A stretch of 64,000 bases of DNA from Pontibacter virosus (GTDB lineage: Bacteria; Bacteroidota; Bacteroidia; Cytophagales; Hymenobacteraceae): NCBI RefSeq assembly GCF_003096355.1, contig NZ_QEKI01000020.1, forward strand, positions 1 through 64,000. The letters run 5' to 3'. Shown piece by piece: positions 32,281-41,942 of this stretch. How positions within the stretch are numbered: position 1 is the first letter of the stretch; each line of letters starts with the position of its first letter. The position numbers were made by a program, and so were the translations under genes. A model generated the notes under the pieces. It was not told the origin of the DNA. It ran no database searches and worked only from the letters and a program-made list of their open reading frames with translations.

Positions 32281-34713
32281 ATGACATTGACCTGTAAGAA
32301 ACTGCTGCTCTTATTGCTCCTCCCGCTTTTAGCACTTGGGAGTGCCGCCGCTCAAACACTGCCCAGCATTGCCTCCAAAACAGCCGGCATGAAGAAATTC
32401 AATGGCTTTTTCCCGTTCTACTGGGACGAGCAAAGCGGTAAAATATGGCTCGAGATCGACAAGCTGGATCATGATTTCCTGTACGTGAACTCCCTGCCGG
32501 GCGGGCTCGGCTCCAACGACATCGGGCTTGATCGCGGGCAGCTGGGTGGCCAGCGCATTGTGTCCTTCAAAAAAGTAGGGCCCAAAATACTGCTCGTGCA
32601 GCCGAACCTACGCTACAGAGCCATCACAGACAATCAAAACGAGGCCCGGGCTGTGGAGGAATCTTTTGCCCAGTCGGTGCTTTGGGGTTTTAAAGTCGAA
32701 GCTGCCGATGGAAAGCGGGTGCTGGTAGACGCAACCGATTTCCTCCTGCAGGATGCCCACGATGTGATTGGAAGCATCCGGCGGGCGGGCCAGGGCACTT
32801 ACCGCCTCGATGCCAGTCGCTCTGCGCTATACCTGCCGCGGACCAAAAACTTCCCGAAGAACACTGAGTTCGAATCGACGCTTACTTTTACCAGCGACAA
32901 TGGTGGCTTTATCGTGCGCAGCGTGGCACCCAACCCGCAGGCCGTCACCCTGCGCCAGCACCATTCTTTTATCGAACTGCCGGACAACAACTATACCCCG
33001 CGCGAGGCCGATCCGCGAGCCGGCTACTTTGGCATCTCCTACTTCGACTACGCCACACCGGTAAACGAAAACATTGAAAAGCGCTACATCGCCCGCCACC
33101 GCCTGCAGAAGAAAAATCCTTCGGCGAAGGTATCGGAAGCCGTGAAGCCGATCGTGTATTATGTAGACAACGGCGCGCCAGAACCGATCCGCTCCGCCCT
33201 GCTGGACGGCGCCCGCTGGTGGAACCAGGCTTTTGAAGCTGCCGGGTATAAGGACGCCTTCCGCGTGGAGGTGTTGCCTGACACCGCCGACCCAATGGAC
33301 GTGCGCTACAACATGATCCAGTGGGTGCACCGCAGCACCCGCGGCTGGTCTTACGGCGCCTCTGTGATGGACCCGCGCACCGGTGAGATCATCAAAGGGC
33401 ACGTGTCGCTGGGCTCTTTGCGCGTACGACAGGACTATTTGATCGCCGAAGGTCTGCTCGCACCTTATGAAGACGGCAAACCGGAGAACAAAGCCATGAT
33501 GGAGATGGCACTCGCCCGCATCAGGCAGTTATCAGCGCACGAACTGGGTCATACCCTGGGCATCATGCACAACTACGACGCCAACAACAATGCCTCTGTA
33601 ATGGACTACCCGCACCCACAGATACAGCTGGATCGAGCTGGCAACATCAACATTAGCAATGCCTATGGAACCAGCATCGGTGATTGGGACAAATTAGCCG
33701 TAACGTATGGATATCAGCACTTCCCGAAAGGCACCGACGAAAAGAAAGCGTTGGATGAGCTGCTTGCACAGGGTCTCGCCCAAGGCTTGACTTTCATTTC
33801 TGACACAGACGCCCGCGCTCCCGGTGGTGCCCATCCTACCGCCCACTTGTGGGACAACGGCACGAATGCGACCGATGAGCTGCTGCGCGTGCTGGATGTG
33901 CGCCGCAAAGCCCTGCAGAACTTCTCAGAAAAGAACATAAAAGCCAACGCGCCGATGAGCACGCTGGAAGATGTGCTGGTACCTATCTACAACTTCCACC
34001 GTTACCAGACCGAAGCGGCTGCCAAGCTCATTGGGGGCATGCGCTATACCTACGCCCTGCGCGGCGACAAGCAATTGGTAACTGAAGTGCTCGATAAAAG
34101 GGAACAGCAGAAAGCCCTTGAGGCCATGCTCCGAACGATCTCACCAGATGTGCTCACCCTACCCGAGCACATCATTACCCTGATACCACCTCGCGCGCCG
34201 GGTTTGGGCAATAACCGGGAGCTTTTCTCAAAAAGAACCGGTCTCACTTTCGATCCGCTGGCGGCGGCGCAGGCTTCTACAGAGTTCTCGCTATCCTTCC
34301 TATTGCATCCGGATCGCGCATCACGTTTGGTGGAGTTTGGCGCCCGTCACAATACGCTCAGTCTGCAGGATGTCACTGGCCAGTTGATTGAGCAGACCTG
34401 GAAAAGCAGACGCCAGGACGGACTGGCCGGTCAGGTACAGTTGCAGACGGAGCAGGTGGTGCTGACCCATCTGATGGCCCTGGCGCAGGACGAAAACGCC
34501 TCTTACCAGGCGCGTGCCATTGCCACCAGCGCGCTTGCCGACATCAGGCAGCATGTCACCAGTCAGGCTAAGCGCACACGCGATGCCGGGTACAAAGCGC
34601 ATCTGGATTTCGCATTGGCTCGTATGGAAAAACCTGAAGAAGTAAAACCAACGAAAGTACTGAGTCTGCCCCCAGGAGCTCCCATCGGAGATGGCACATT
34701 CGGGTGTGACTGA
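32281..34713 (+). CDS. Secreted zinc metalloprotease (DUF5117/DUF4953 type)
   Basis: This 810-residue protein has a signal peptide (LLLLLLLPLLALGSAAAQ) and the family N-terminal half (FPFYWDEQSGKIWLEIDKLDHDFLYVNSLPGGLGSND). The catalytic motif is SAHELGHTLGIMHNYDANN (HExxH plus later His). A long alpha-helical C-terminus follows. A paralogue lies at 47012-49519. The frame is open from 32233, but the signal begins at ATG 32281. It probably acts in the periplasm or outside the cell; substrates are unknown. Confidence 0.88.
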   Translation: MTLTCKKLLLLLLLPLLALGSAAAQTLPSIASKTAGMKKFNGFFPFYWDEQSGKIWLEIDKLDHDFLYVNSLPGGLGSNDIGLDRGQLGGQRIVSFKKVGPKILLVQPNLRYRAITDNQNEARAVEESFAQSVLWGFKVEAADGKRVLVDATDFLLQDAHDVIGSIRRAGQGTYRLDASRSALYLPRTKNFPKNTEFESTLTFTSDNGGFIVRSVAPNPQAVTLRQHHSFIELPDNNYTPREADPRAGYFGISYFDYATPVNENIEKRYIARHRLQKKNPSAKVSEAVKPIVYYVDNGAPEPIRSALLDGARWWNQAFEAAGYKDAFRVEVLPDTADPMDVRYNMIQWVHRSTRGWSYGASVMDPRTGEIIKGHVSLGSLRVRQDYLIAEGLLAPYEDGKPENKAMMEMALARIRQLSAHELGHTLGIMHNYDANNNASVMDYPHPQIQLDRAGNINISNAYGTSIGDWDKLAVTYGYQHFPKGTDEKKALDELLAQGLAQGLTFISDTDARAPGGAHPTAHLWDNGTNATDELLRVLDVRRKALQNFSEKNIKANAPMSTLEDVLVPIYNFHRYQTEAAAKLIGGMRYTYALRGDKQLVTEVLDKREQQKALEAMLRTISPDVLTLPEHIITLIPPRAPGLGNNRELFSKRTGLTFDPLAAAQASTEFSLSFLLHPDRASRLVEFGARHNTLSLQDVTGQLIEQTWKSRRQDGLAGQVQLQTEQVVLTHLMALAQDENASYQARAIATSALADIRQHVTSQAKRTRDAGYKAHLDFALARMEKPEEVKPTKVLSLPPGAPIGDGTFGCD

Positions 34714-34783
34714 TTCAGACATAAACCAACTATTGTCAGGGTATTGCGATTTGTTTGCAATAGAGCTGCTTTGCTTGTAACGT

Positions 34784-35197
34784 ATGAAACTCGACTTGAA
34801 AAACCCTTTTGGCCGGACATACCTTACCATACAGGTAGACGCCAAAAACAGATGGGTGCATGTGAACTGGATGGGCTATTTGACTGAAGAAAATGTTAAA
34901 ACGGGCGCGCAAGCCTATACCGATGCACTAGCCGAAGCTGGTTATACCTGCGTGCTGAACGATACGCGGCTGATCATTGGCGGATGGGACCACTCGCTTC
35001 AATGGGTGCTTAACGACTGGAGCCCGCGTGCTGCCCGTGCCGGACTGAAGCATTTTGCCATGATCACGACCCCGGAAACATTTGCTGAGTCAACCGCCTC
35101 TACTTTCTATATCAACCTGAAAGCGTTTTCAGTTAAAGTATTTGACGACAAAAACTCTGCAGAGGAATGGCTCAGACAGTACTCCCTAAAAAAATAA
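34784..35197 (+). CDS. Hypothetical protein, possibly STAS/SpoIIAA-like
   Basis: This 137-residue protein has the segments RTYLTIQVDAKNRWVHVNWMGYLTEENVKTGAQAYTDALAEAGYTCVLNDTRLIIGGWDHSLQWVLNDW. The order of strands and helices, with a conserved NDTR-like turn, is reminiscent of STAS/SpoIIAA folds. That is a weak structural guess. No signal peptide. It is followed by a strong terminator. Confidence 0.6.
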   Translation: MKLDLKNPFGRTYLTIQVDAKNRWVHVNWMGYLTEENVKTGAQAYTDALAEAGYTCVLNDTRLIIGGWDHSLQWVLNDWSPRAARAGLKHFAMITTPETFAESTASTFYINLKAFSVKVFDDKNSAEEWLRQYSLKK

Positions 35198-35216
35198 ACA
35201 GTCCTTACGAACACAA

Positions 35217-35263
35217 AAAAACCCGTCTGGAGCAGGTATAGCTATCTGCCCCAGACGGGTTTT
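35217..35263. terminator. Bidirectional terminator hairpin
   Basis: AAAACCCGTCTGG (35217-35229) pairs with CCAGACGGGTTTT (35251-35263), giving a 13-bp stem with a long inner loop that can pair further (GCAG with CTGC). It separates two convergent genes. Confidence 0.88.
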
Positions 35264-35279
35264 TATATGAGAAAGCAAT

Positions 35280-35543
35280 TTAGTACAGCGTGTCGATCAG
35301 TTGTCGGATATCCACTTCGTTTGCATAGGGTTCAAGAACGGCAAGTGCATCGGCCGTTTTCTTGAACGTACTCACCACCTCAGCTTCCGTGCCCGTCCAT
35401 ACCTCCACAAAGGTATGTCCTATGACGTATAGCAGGATCGTATACCCGTTTACCTGGCGTCGCGCGATGAGCGTGCCTTCTTTTTTCAGGGCTTCGCGCT
35501 GGCTCCGGTAAGGGAGCCTTTCGAACATGGAGTATTCCAGCAT
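35280..35543 (-). CDS. Hypothetical small protein
   Basis: This 87-residue soluble protein begins MLEYSMFERLPYRSQREALKKEGTLIARRQVNGYTILLYVIGHTFVEVWTGTEAEVVSTFKK. I do not recognise a named family. The middle reads as two beta strands around GYTILLYVIGHTFVEVW. It stands alone between a terminator and the broken gliding-type gene. Confidence 0.6.
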   Translation of the reverse strand: MLEYSMFERLPYRSQREALKKEGTLIARRQVNGYTILLYVIGHTFVEVWTGTEAEVVSTFKKTADALAVLEPYANEVDIRQLIDTLY

Positions 35544-35718
35544 AGTGAGTGGTTGCTTCGGGTATTTGCTTATATAAGTCTGAGCGGGCTAAAATGGTTT
35601 CAAACCTAAACTGCGCAGGTATACGGACTGGTCTTCAGAGAAAAATAAGCTGCACATAATCAGCTAGTTCTTGTAGTTAATTAATTTAAGTGAAGCCCCT
35701 GCTAAATCCGCAGAGCGT

Positions 35719-37332
35719 TTACCGGATGATCGTAACGGTGCCTTTCAAAGTTCCGGCGCAGCCGTGAGAGGCAACCCAATGGTAAACAGCTTCCGGAAGG
35801 CCATTCCCGTTCCAGTCATTCTCATAGTGTTTGCTGTCGAAGACTTTGCTCCCCCACCTGTTGTAAATTTGCAGTTTTGCTCCCGCCAGGGCCGGGTCGA
35901 GCACAAAGTATTCGTTCTTGCCGTCTCCATTTGGTGTGATTACATTATAGGATTTGAAGGTGCTGCCTGGGACCGTGATTTTAGAAGCGCATGGATCAAA
36001 TTTTATCAGGAAGCCGTTGATGTCTCCCCGGGTATTCCAGTTAATATGTTCAGCCTGGAGAAATCCCCAAAATTCCCCGGAGATGTAGAAAGCGCCATTC
36101 CCAGCAAGCGTTATATTTTCAGTTACCCCACCGGCAATGAGGTGAATGCGCTCTCCCGGATTTCCTGCCAGGTCAAAATACTGCACAAAAGGCATGAAAT
36201 TCCAGGCTCCTGCCAGTACAAGACCACTGGAGGGCAGCAGTTTTAAATCCCAGCCCAGGTCATGCCCCTCCTCTCCGTAGCTCCTGGCCCAGACCACGGT
36301 ACCATTTTCAGTCAGGCTGGCCAGAAAAATATCCGCTGGCACTCCCGAAAATTCAACCATGCCTGTTTCTTCTAGTATAATGCCATCAAAATCAACCCTG
36401 CCCTTGAAGAAGCCCGTTAGGTAGATGTTCTTTGTTTTGGGATCTACCTCCAGGCTAGTGCCTGTACTACTCAACAGCCCAACAGCATTATTGAAGCCTT
36501 TGAGCCAGAGCGGGCGTCCCTGCTTGTCAAGCTTTGCAACAAAAATGTCATCATGGGATTCGGGGCCTGTTGCGATACTGAGACCTGCTATTTTGTACCT
36601 ACCGGTGTAAGCGCCCGTCATCTACACATTCCCAGCCGCATCCAACTTTACTTCGCGGGGGTAGACACTGCCTTCGTGGTAGGATCGGGAAACAAACATC
36701 ACCTGACCTGCTGAAGATAATTTGATCAGAAGCAGATCATTTCCCCTCGGGTTCTGACTTGTGTATTGTTGGTTATCGAGCTGAACTGCGCCCCAGAACT
36801 GCACTGGTAACACCACCTCCCCTTCCGGGCTTGCCGTGAAAACACCCTTTATCTCAGCTGAGGCGTAGCGCTCCCTGGTGAGCACCCCTTTGGACCAAAG
36901 TAGCTTTCCGTTCGTATCAAACTTGCCGATGAACGTATTGAATATTCCTTCGCCCTCCATTACGACTTTGCCATCTACAACCAGCTCCTCGATAAATACA
37001 CCACCCACGTATAGGTTGCCAAACTTATCTGTCGCCACACCAATAGAACCATCTGATTGTGTGCCACCCATGGCTTTTGCCCAAAGCACTTGCCCCGCTG
37101 GGTTTGACTTGTACATAAACATATCGGTGCTTCCCATACTGGTTAGCATGTGGCTTCCAATGGTGATGGTTCCCTCAAAATGACCTACCGAGATGATGTT
37201 GCCGTCTTTGTCGACGATGTGGTTCTCAACAGCATTCCTCCCCATTGTCCCAATCTGGTGGCCCCACTGGATTTGCGCTTGTAGATTATGTGTATAGAAA
37301 AAGATTAGGACTGCTAGTAAAATTCTATTCAT
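35719..37332 (-). pseudogene. Secreted gliding-motility-type protein interrupted by TAG
   Basis: One frame of 538 codons encodes a secreted protein with a signal peptide (MNRILLAVLIFFYTHNLQAQ), repeats with GNIISVGHFEGTITIG and GNLYVGGVFIEE (SBBP-like beta-propeller), and a C-terminal gliding-motility-associated domain (YNVITPNGDGKNEYFVLD, LQIYNRWGSKVFDSKHYENDWNG). A TAG at codon 237 (36622-36624) splits it: VKLDAAGNV, stop, MTGAYTGRYKIAG. The repeat pattern suggests a Tyr codon was there. The first part would be secreted without its sorting domain. It could be a recent pseudogene or an error. Confidence 0.8.
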
Positions 37333-37545
37333 ATAAAGTTAAGTACAAAAAATTTACCTGTCATTGCATTGTTATATTTGCAGCTTTGAATATAGAATAA
37401 AATTCCCAAGCCTTGTCTTTTGTGATTTATAAAAGCAGGTATGAGATGTATTGACACTAAACACAAGATAAATGTAGGATTTTGACGGATTGGATATTTA
37501 CTTGCAATACAATTAAATACATCCTCTCACCGAGCATCCAATATC

Positions 37546-38886
37546 GTGAAAGTAAGTACCATTTCTTTTAAAGAAACATTCTTCATTGGTTTAATGCTGT
37601 TCGCTATTTTCTTTGGCGCCGGCAATCTCATTTTTCCGCTGTCACTGGGCCAGGCCGCTGGCACAGAACTTATACCTGCCATTATTGGCTTTTTGATGAC
37701 GGGTGTGGGGCTCCCCCTGCTGGGCGTTATTGCGATTGGTATGTCTAAAAACGAAGACGTCCAATCTATCTCGGCCAAGGTACACCCACTGTTTGGACTT
37801 CTGTTTCCGGTTATCATCTACCTGACCATCGGTCCTCTGTTTGCGGTGCCCCGTACCGGAACAGTATCTTACGAAATAGGCATTGCGCCTTTTCTATCAG
37901 AGGGTCTGAAGACATCTCCCTGGGGCATGGTACTGTATTCTATTGTATTCTTTTCGGTTACTTACAAGTTAGCGTTGAACCCCGGCAAGGTGGTAGACAC
38001 CATCGGAAAAATCCTAACACCCGTACTGCTGATCATCCTGACCGTCCTGCTGGCAAAAAACATTTTCTCGCCGCTCGGTGAGGTGACGGCTCCGCTGGCA
38101 TCGTACGAGGCCGCTCCTTTCTTTAAAGGCTTTCAGGAAGGCTACCTGACCATGGACACGATCGGTTCTTTTATTTTCGGTCTGATCGTGATTAACGCTA
38201 TCCGCTCGAAGGGAGTCGATAGTCCGGGGCAAATTGCAAAGGTATGCACCACAGCAGGCCTGATTGCGGCTGCAGGTTTGGGTCTGGTGTATGTTGGGCT
38301 AGCTTACTCGGGCGCTACCAGTGTGCAGACACTCGGTCATCTGGAAAACGGAGGGCTCATTATCAGCCAGATCTCTAATCTGCAGTTTGGGGTATCGGGT
38401 AGCCTGATCCTGAGTGTTGCCATTATCTTCGCCTGCCTTACCACCAGCATCGGACTAGTGGTGGCCTGCGCCAGTTATTTTAACAAGCTGCGCCCTTCCA
38501 TCTCTTACAAAAAGTATGTGTTGGGCCTGACGCTGATAAGTGCCCTCATCTCGAATGTGGGTCTGACGCAAATCATATCTTTTTCTATACCTGTGTTAGT
38601 GGGCATCTACCCCATCGTGATCGTTCTGATCGCCCTGACCTTATTCGGGCCTCTGCTCCGCAACAGAAACGCCGTTTATACCTGGTCTGTGCTGCTAACG
38701 GGTATTGTGAGTATAGTAGAAGGGCTGAGCGCTGCAGGCTTTGAGTTGGGTATCAGCAAGCTGTTCGCTACCTACCTTCCGTTTTACAGCCTTGGCATGG
38801 GCTGGGTTATTCCAGCGTTGGTAGGTGCTGCGATCGGCTTTGTTGTTTCCATGCGCCAGGCTACTTACGCCCTCGAAAACGAATAG
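37546..38886 (+). CDS. brnQ: Branched-chain amino acid carrier BrnQ
   Basis: This 446-residue protein has about twelve membrane segments and the BrnQ hallmark FFGAGNLIFPLSLGQAAG near the N-terminus, with FAVPRTGTVSYEIGIAP. It is a sodium-coupled importer of leucine, isoleucine and valine in characterised relatives. The start is GTG at 37546. The 213-base gap before it shows no gene. Confidence 0.93.
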   Translation: MKVSTISFKETFFIGLMLFAIFFGAGNLIFPLSLGQAAGTELIPAIIGFLMTGVGLPLLGVIAIGMSKNEDVQSISAKVHPLFGLLFPVIIYLTIGPLFAVPRTGTVSYEIGIAPFLSEGLKTSPWGMVLYSIVFFSVTYKLALNPGKVVDTIGKILTPVLLIILTVLLAKNIFSPLGEVTAPLASYEAAPFFKGFQEGYLTMDTIGSFIFGLIVINAIRSKGVDSPGQIAKVCTTAGLIAAAGLGLVYVGLAYSGATSVQTLGHLENGGLIISQISNLQFGVSGSLILSVAIIFACLTTSIGLVVACASYFNKLRPSISYKKYVLGLTLISALISNVGLTQIISFSIPVLVGIYPIVIVLIALTLFGPLLRNRNAVYTWSVLLTGIVSIVEGLSAAGFELGISKLFATYLPFYSLGMGWVIPALVGAAIGFVVSMRQATYALENE

Positions 38887-38955
38887 TGCTTTTGTTCTGA
38901 TACTCCAGAAATCTTTTGGTTAGTCTAAAGAAGTAGGTAAACCTATAATTTCCCG

Positions 38956-38963
38956 TAATTTTG
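38956..38963 (+). promoter_or_regulatory. Bacteroidota -7 box before the RluF-like gene
   Basis: TAATTTTG fits TAnnTTTG and lies 66 bases before ATG 39030. No clear -33 element is at the right distance. Confidence 0.45.
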
Positions 38964-39029
38964 CTTCTTCTTAAAGATTTGGCGTAGAAACGTGTGTCGA
39001 TTAGAGCTTACACGAACGCCTCGAACAAC

Positions 39030-40151
39030 ATGGAACCAAAAAGACTGAATAAATTCATCAGCGACTCGGGTTTTTGCTCCCGTCGCGATGCAGACGAGCT
39101 GATAGAACAGGGCCGCGTGACGGTGAACGGGAAGATCCCGAACGACCCCGGCATGAAAGTGACGCCCAAGGACAAGGTGCGCATCGACGATGAGATGCTG
39201 CGCGTGAAACAGGAACAGCCCGTATACCTGATCTTCAACAAACCGGCCAACATGTCGGCTACCTCCGATATGGCCGTGCGCGACAATGTAGTGCGGGCCA
39301 TCAATTTCCCGGCTACGCTCGAGCCAACCGCCATGCTGGAGCGCGAGGCAGAGGGTATCATTTTCCTGAGCAACGACGGCGATTTCGTGCGTGGTGTAAA
39401 GCGTGCCGACAATAAGTTTGAGAAAGAGTATGTCGTGACCGTGGACAAGATGATTACGGCAGATTTCCTTCAGAAGATAAGTGGCGGCGGCGCTCCTATA
39501 CCTGGCGAAGAACGGGTAAATAACTCCGTATCGAAAGAAACCCAGACACGTTTCCGCATTATACTAAAGCCGGGCACTGACCACTACCTGAAGCGCATGT
39601 GCGAAAGCCTCGGATACAAGGTAGTACACCTGCAGCGCGTTCGTTTCGGTGAGTTTTCATTGGTCAAATTACCCTCCGGCCACTGGCGTGTTCTAACCCC
39701 GCAGGAGGTGAAGAGCCTGACCAGCCTGGTACCTGGCGGTAAAGGAACATCCAGCCGAAAAGCATCAGAAAGTAGCTATGACAGACCGGCACGTGGCGAG
39801 CGCACTGGCACCAAAAGTAGTGCTGGAAGTTCCTATTTTAAAGGCGAAGCGCCGGATGCACCTTCCAGAAGCGGCGCGGGCAAGGGTCCGGCAAGAAGTG
39901 GCAGACCTGGATCACCAGCAACCAAATCCTCAACCAGAGGAAGCGACGGTCCCAGAAGAACAGACACTTCCAGAGATGGTTTTAAAAAAACGGGCACTCC
40001 CAGAGACGTTACTGGCAGCCCGGCCAAAAGTTCACGCGGGGGTGACTTTAAAAGTGCTCCGAAATCAGCATCCGGCAGAAGTGCAGCTCCGAAAAGTGGC
40101 GGCAAACGTGGGGATGCACCTAAAGGCGGTGGTCCGAAGCGAGGCAGGTAA
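39030..40151 (+). CDS. RluF-like pseudouridine synthase with altered catalytic site
   Basis: This 373-residue protein has an N-terminal S4 domain (LNKFISDSGFCSRRDADELIEQGRVTVNG) and a pseudouridine synthase domain of the RsuA/RluF type (GEFSLVKLPSGHWRVLTPQE near its end). Where family members have GRLDKDSxGL, this protein reads AMLEREAEGIIFLSNDGDF. The catalytic Asp position is Glu (residue 104) and the preceding Arg position is Met (102). The C-terminal 120 residues are a Ser/Gly/Lys/Arg/Pro-rich disordered tail, likely RNA-binding. The protein may bind 23S rRNA without modifying it. Confidence 0.82.
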   Translation: MEPKRLNKFISDSGFCSRRDADELIEQGRVTVNGKIPNDPGMKVTPKDKVRIDDEMLRVKQEQPVYLIFNKPANMSATSDMAVRDNVVRAINFPATLEPTAMLEREAEGIIFLSNDGDFVRGVKRADNKFEKEYVVTVDKMITADFLQKISGGGAPIPGEERVNNSVSKETQTRFRIILKPGTDHYLKRMCESLGYKVVHLQRVRFGEFSLVKLPSGHWRVLTPQEVKSLTSLVPGGKGTSSRKASESSYDRPARGERTGTKSSAGSSYFKGEAPDAPSRSGAGKGPARSGRPGSPATKSSTRGSDGPRRTDTSRDGFKKTGTPRDVTGSPAKSSRGGDFKSAPKSASGRSAAPKSGGKRGDAPKGGGPKRGR

Positions 40152-40184
40152 TGAACGTTAGGTTATTAAGCCAATCCTATACCT

Positions 40185-40222
40185 AAAAGCGCTCTTTCCT
40201 ATTCAGGAAAGAGCGCTTTTTT
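40185..40222 (+). terminator. Strong terminator after the RluF-like gene
   Basis: A perfect 16-bp stem: 40185-40200 pairs with 40205-40220 around a 4-base loop ATTC and ends in a T-run. It lies 33 bases past the stop. Confidence 0.92.
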
Positions 40223-40297
40223 ATGATGTGCTGTCGCTAATGGAAATTTGATTCACCATTGGAAAGGTTATGACCCAATGCCGTCAACCTAAATATA

Positions 40298-40329
40298 TGC
40301 GCTTTCGAATTTATGAATTCGAAAGCGCA
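40298..40329. other. Perfect 14-bp hairpin in a noncoding gap
   Basis: TGCGCTTTCGAATT (40298-40311) and AATTCGAAAGCGCA (40316-40329) pair perfectly around TATG. There is no T-run, so it is not a normal terminator. The surrounding gap (40223-40578) has no gene and holds a GGGCCCCTGCC string as in the dispersed repeats, a GGGGAT/AATCCCC pair at about 40358, and another hairpin at 40414. Confidence 0.8.
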
Positions 40330-40413
40330 ATAGAGGGCCCCTGCCCCCAACTGCTGGGGATTTCCTAATCCCCGTATACCGGCATTCGCGGTCAGGAGAC
40401 CCACAACAGATTA

Positions 40414-40437
40414 GATTCGGATAGAAAGATCCGAATC
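40414..40437. other. Perfect 9-bp hairpin
   Basis: GATTCGGAT (40414-40422) and ATCCGAATC (40429-40437) pair around a 6-base loop. Together with the hairpins at 40185 and 40298 it makes an unusually structured noncoding gap before the pirin gene's 3' end. Confidence 0.75.
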
Positions 40438-40578
40438 AGCTTTTCCTAATTTCTTAAGTTAATGGTATTGGGGCGCGAACTGTCACTAAACAAAAGGCAT
40501 TACAGAGGAAATGACGTTAAGATGTATCGTCGGTACATTTCAACTCTAAAACCCCTCAACTCATAAACTCTCAAACTT

Positions 40579-41433
40579 CTATCCTTCCCAGTTTCCCATT
40601 TTACCCATCTGATAATCTCGGAAAGCTTCACGTATCTCCTCTTCGGTGTTCATCACAAAGGGTCCGTGTGATACTACGGGTTCGTTGAACGGCTGGGCGT
40701 GCCCAAACAGAATAAAGGCGTTCTCGGTCGCTTCGACTTTCACTTCCTTGCCTTCGTTTCCAAATTCGACTAAGGTAAGTTTTTCAGCCAGCTGTCCGTT
40801 TACTTTGACAGTGCCGCGCACCACATAAAAGAAGATGTTGCGTTCAGATGGTACGTTATAGACAAACTCTCCGCCTTTCTGCAGCTCGATGCTCACGATG
40901 TGGATGTCGCTTAGGTTCTGTATAGGCGCCTCCACTTCCCCCCAACTGCCTGAAATGACATTGACACGCACATTGCCGTTATCCAATTCCACTACCGGAA
41001 TCTTGTCTTTTTGCAGGCCAATGTACTTGGGCGCGGTCATCTTATGCCGGGCAGGCAGGTTGAACCAAAGCTGCAGAATTTCCAATGGACCTCCCTCCTT
41101 CTTGAACTTATCAGACGACACCTCCGCATGGATCAGGCCGCTGCCTGCCGTCATCCACTGCACGCCACCAGCTTCAATAATGTCCTTACCACCGCCTGTG
41201 TCCTGGTGCATGATGTCGCCATCCAGAATAAAAGTCAGCGTTTCGAAACCACGGTGCGGGTGCGGCCCGAAAGGCAATCCCCTGTTGCCGGGCTTGTATA
41301 CCTGCGGACCGTGGTGGTTTAAGAAAAGAAAAGGGTCAATGTACTCTACATCACGCGTAGGTATAGCGCGGTAGGTTACCAGGTCGCCCATGGGCGCAAG
41401 CTCCGCTTTGTGTAGCTTCTTTATTTTTCGCAT
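40579..41433 (-). CDS. Pirin-family cupin protein
   Basis: This 284-residue bicupin has the N-terminal metal site in GPHPHRGFETLTFILDGDIMHQDTGGGKD and the segment VQWMTAGSGLIHAEVSSDKF, as in pirin and the quercetinase YhhW. Length is normal. A perfect 22-bp palindrome sits 24 bases upstream of its start, which suggests repressor control. Confidence 0.92.
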   Translation of the reverse strand: MRKIKKLHKAELAPMGDLVTYRAIPTRDVEYIDPFLFLNHHGPQVYKPGNRGLPFGPHPHRGFETLTFILDGDIMHQDTGGGKDIIEAGGVQWMTAGSGLIHAEVSSDKFKKEGGPLEILQLWFNLPARHKMTAPKYIGLQKDKIPVVELDNGNVRVNVISGSWGEVEAPIQNLSDIHIVSIELQKGGEFVYNVPSERNIFFYVVRGTVKVNGQLAEKLTLVEFGNEGKEVKVEATENAFILFGHAQPFNEPVVSHGPFVMNTEEEIREAFRDYQMGKMGNWEG

Positions 41434-41457
41434 AAGGTCAATTCTAGATCGTTCGCA

Positions 41458-41479
41458 AATTAATGTATATACATTAATT
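41458..41479. promoter_or_regulatory. Perfect 22-bp palindrome upstream of the pirin gene
   Basis: The 22 bases at 41458-41479 equal their own reverse complement; the centre is ATGTATATACAT. This size and A/T-rich symmetry fit the operator of a dimeric repressor such as MarR, HxlR or TetR. It lies 24 bases before the pirin start codon on the minus strand, in promoter position. Confidence 0.75.
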
Positions 41480-41863
41480 ACCCTAACACACGCCTGATTG
41501 TTTCATATACAGATTGCAGTATGTTCCATAGCAGCGCTATTCAGCTACATGTAAAACTATCTCCTTATAGACAGCACCATTTAGTTCGTTTTGTCTACCT
41601 TAAAGGATCTTGGTAAAGAGGGTCACTACCCCCGCGAGTAGCAAAGGCTTAAACTCCTTTTGCCCTATTTTCTTAACAGAATAGCCTGAAGATTTGGCCT
41701 CTTCCCTCCCTTACGAAAAGGCTTGAACTTTAGGGAAGAATCTTTTTCGCACCAATTAAGCTCTACTGCTCTGGATCAATGCTGCAAGTCACAATTTATT
41801 AGCCTGACAATTGGTGGCAACTTTATGGGTTCAAAAAAACTACACAACAGCTTACTTAACATA
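41480..41863. other. Gap without a convincing gene
   Basis: Nothing that looks like a gene is seen. The string TTAAAGGATCTTGG near 41600 and GGTCACTACCCCCGCGAG after it echo parts of the dispersed repeats at 14.0 and 23.8 kb, so this may be a heavily decayed copy. Confidence 0.4.
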
Positions 41864-41902
41864 AAAATCCCACCGTTTCTTTTTAAGATTGGGTGGGATT
41901 TT
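41864..41902 (-). terminator. Terminator of the DJ-1/PfpI gene
   Basis: AAAATCCCACC (41864-41874) and GGTGGGATTTT (41892-41902) form an 11-bp stem downstream of the minus-strand DJ-1-type gene. Confidence 0.85.
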
Positions 41903-41942
41903 CACGCTACACTGATAGTGAGGTATACGGATTGTGGGAAGA

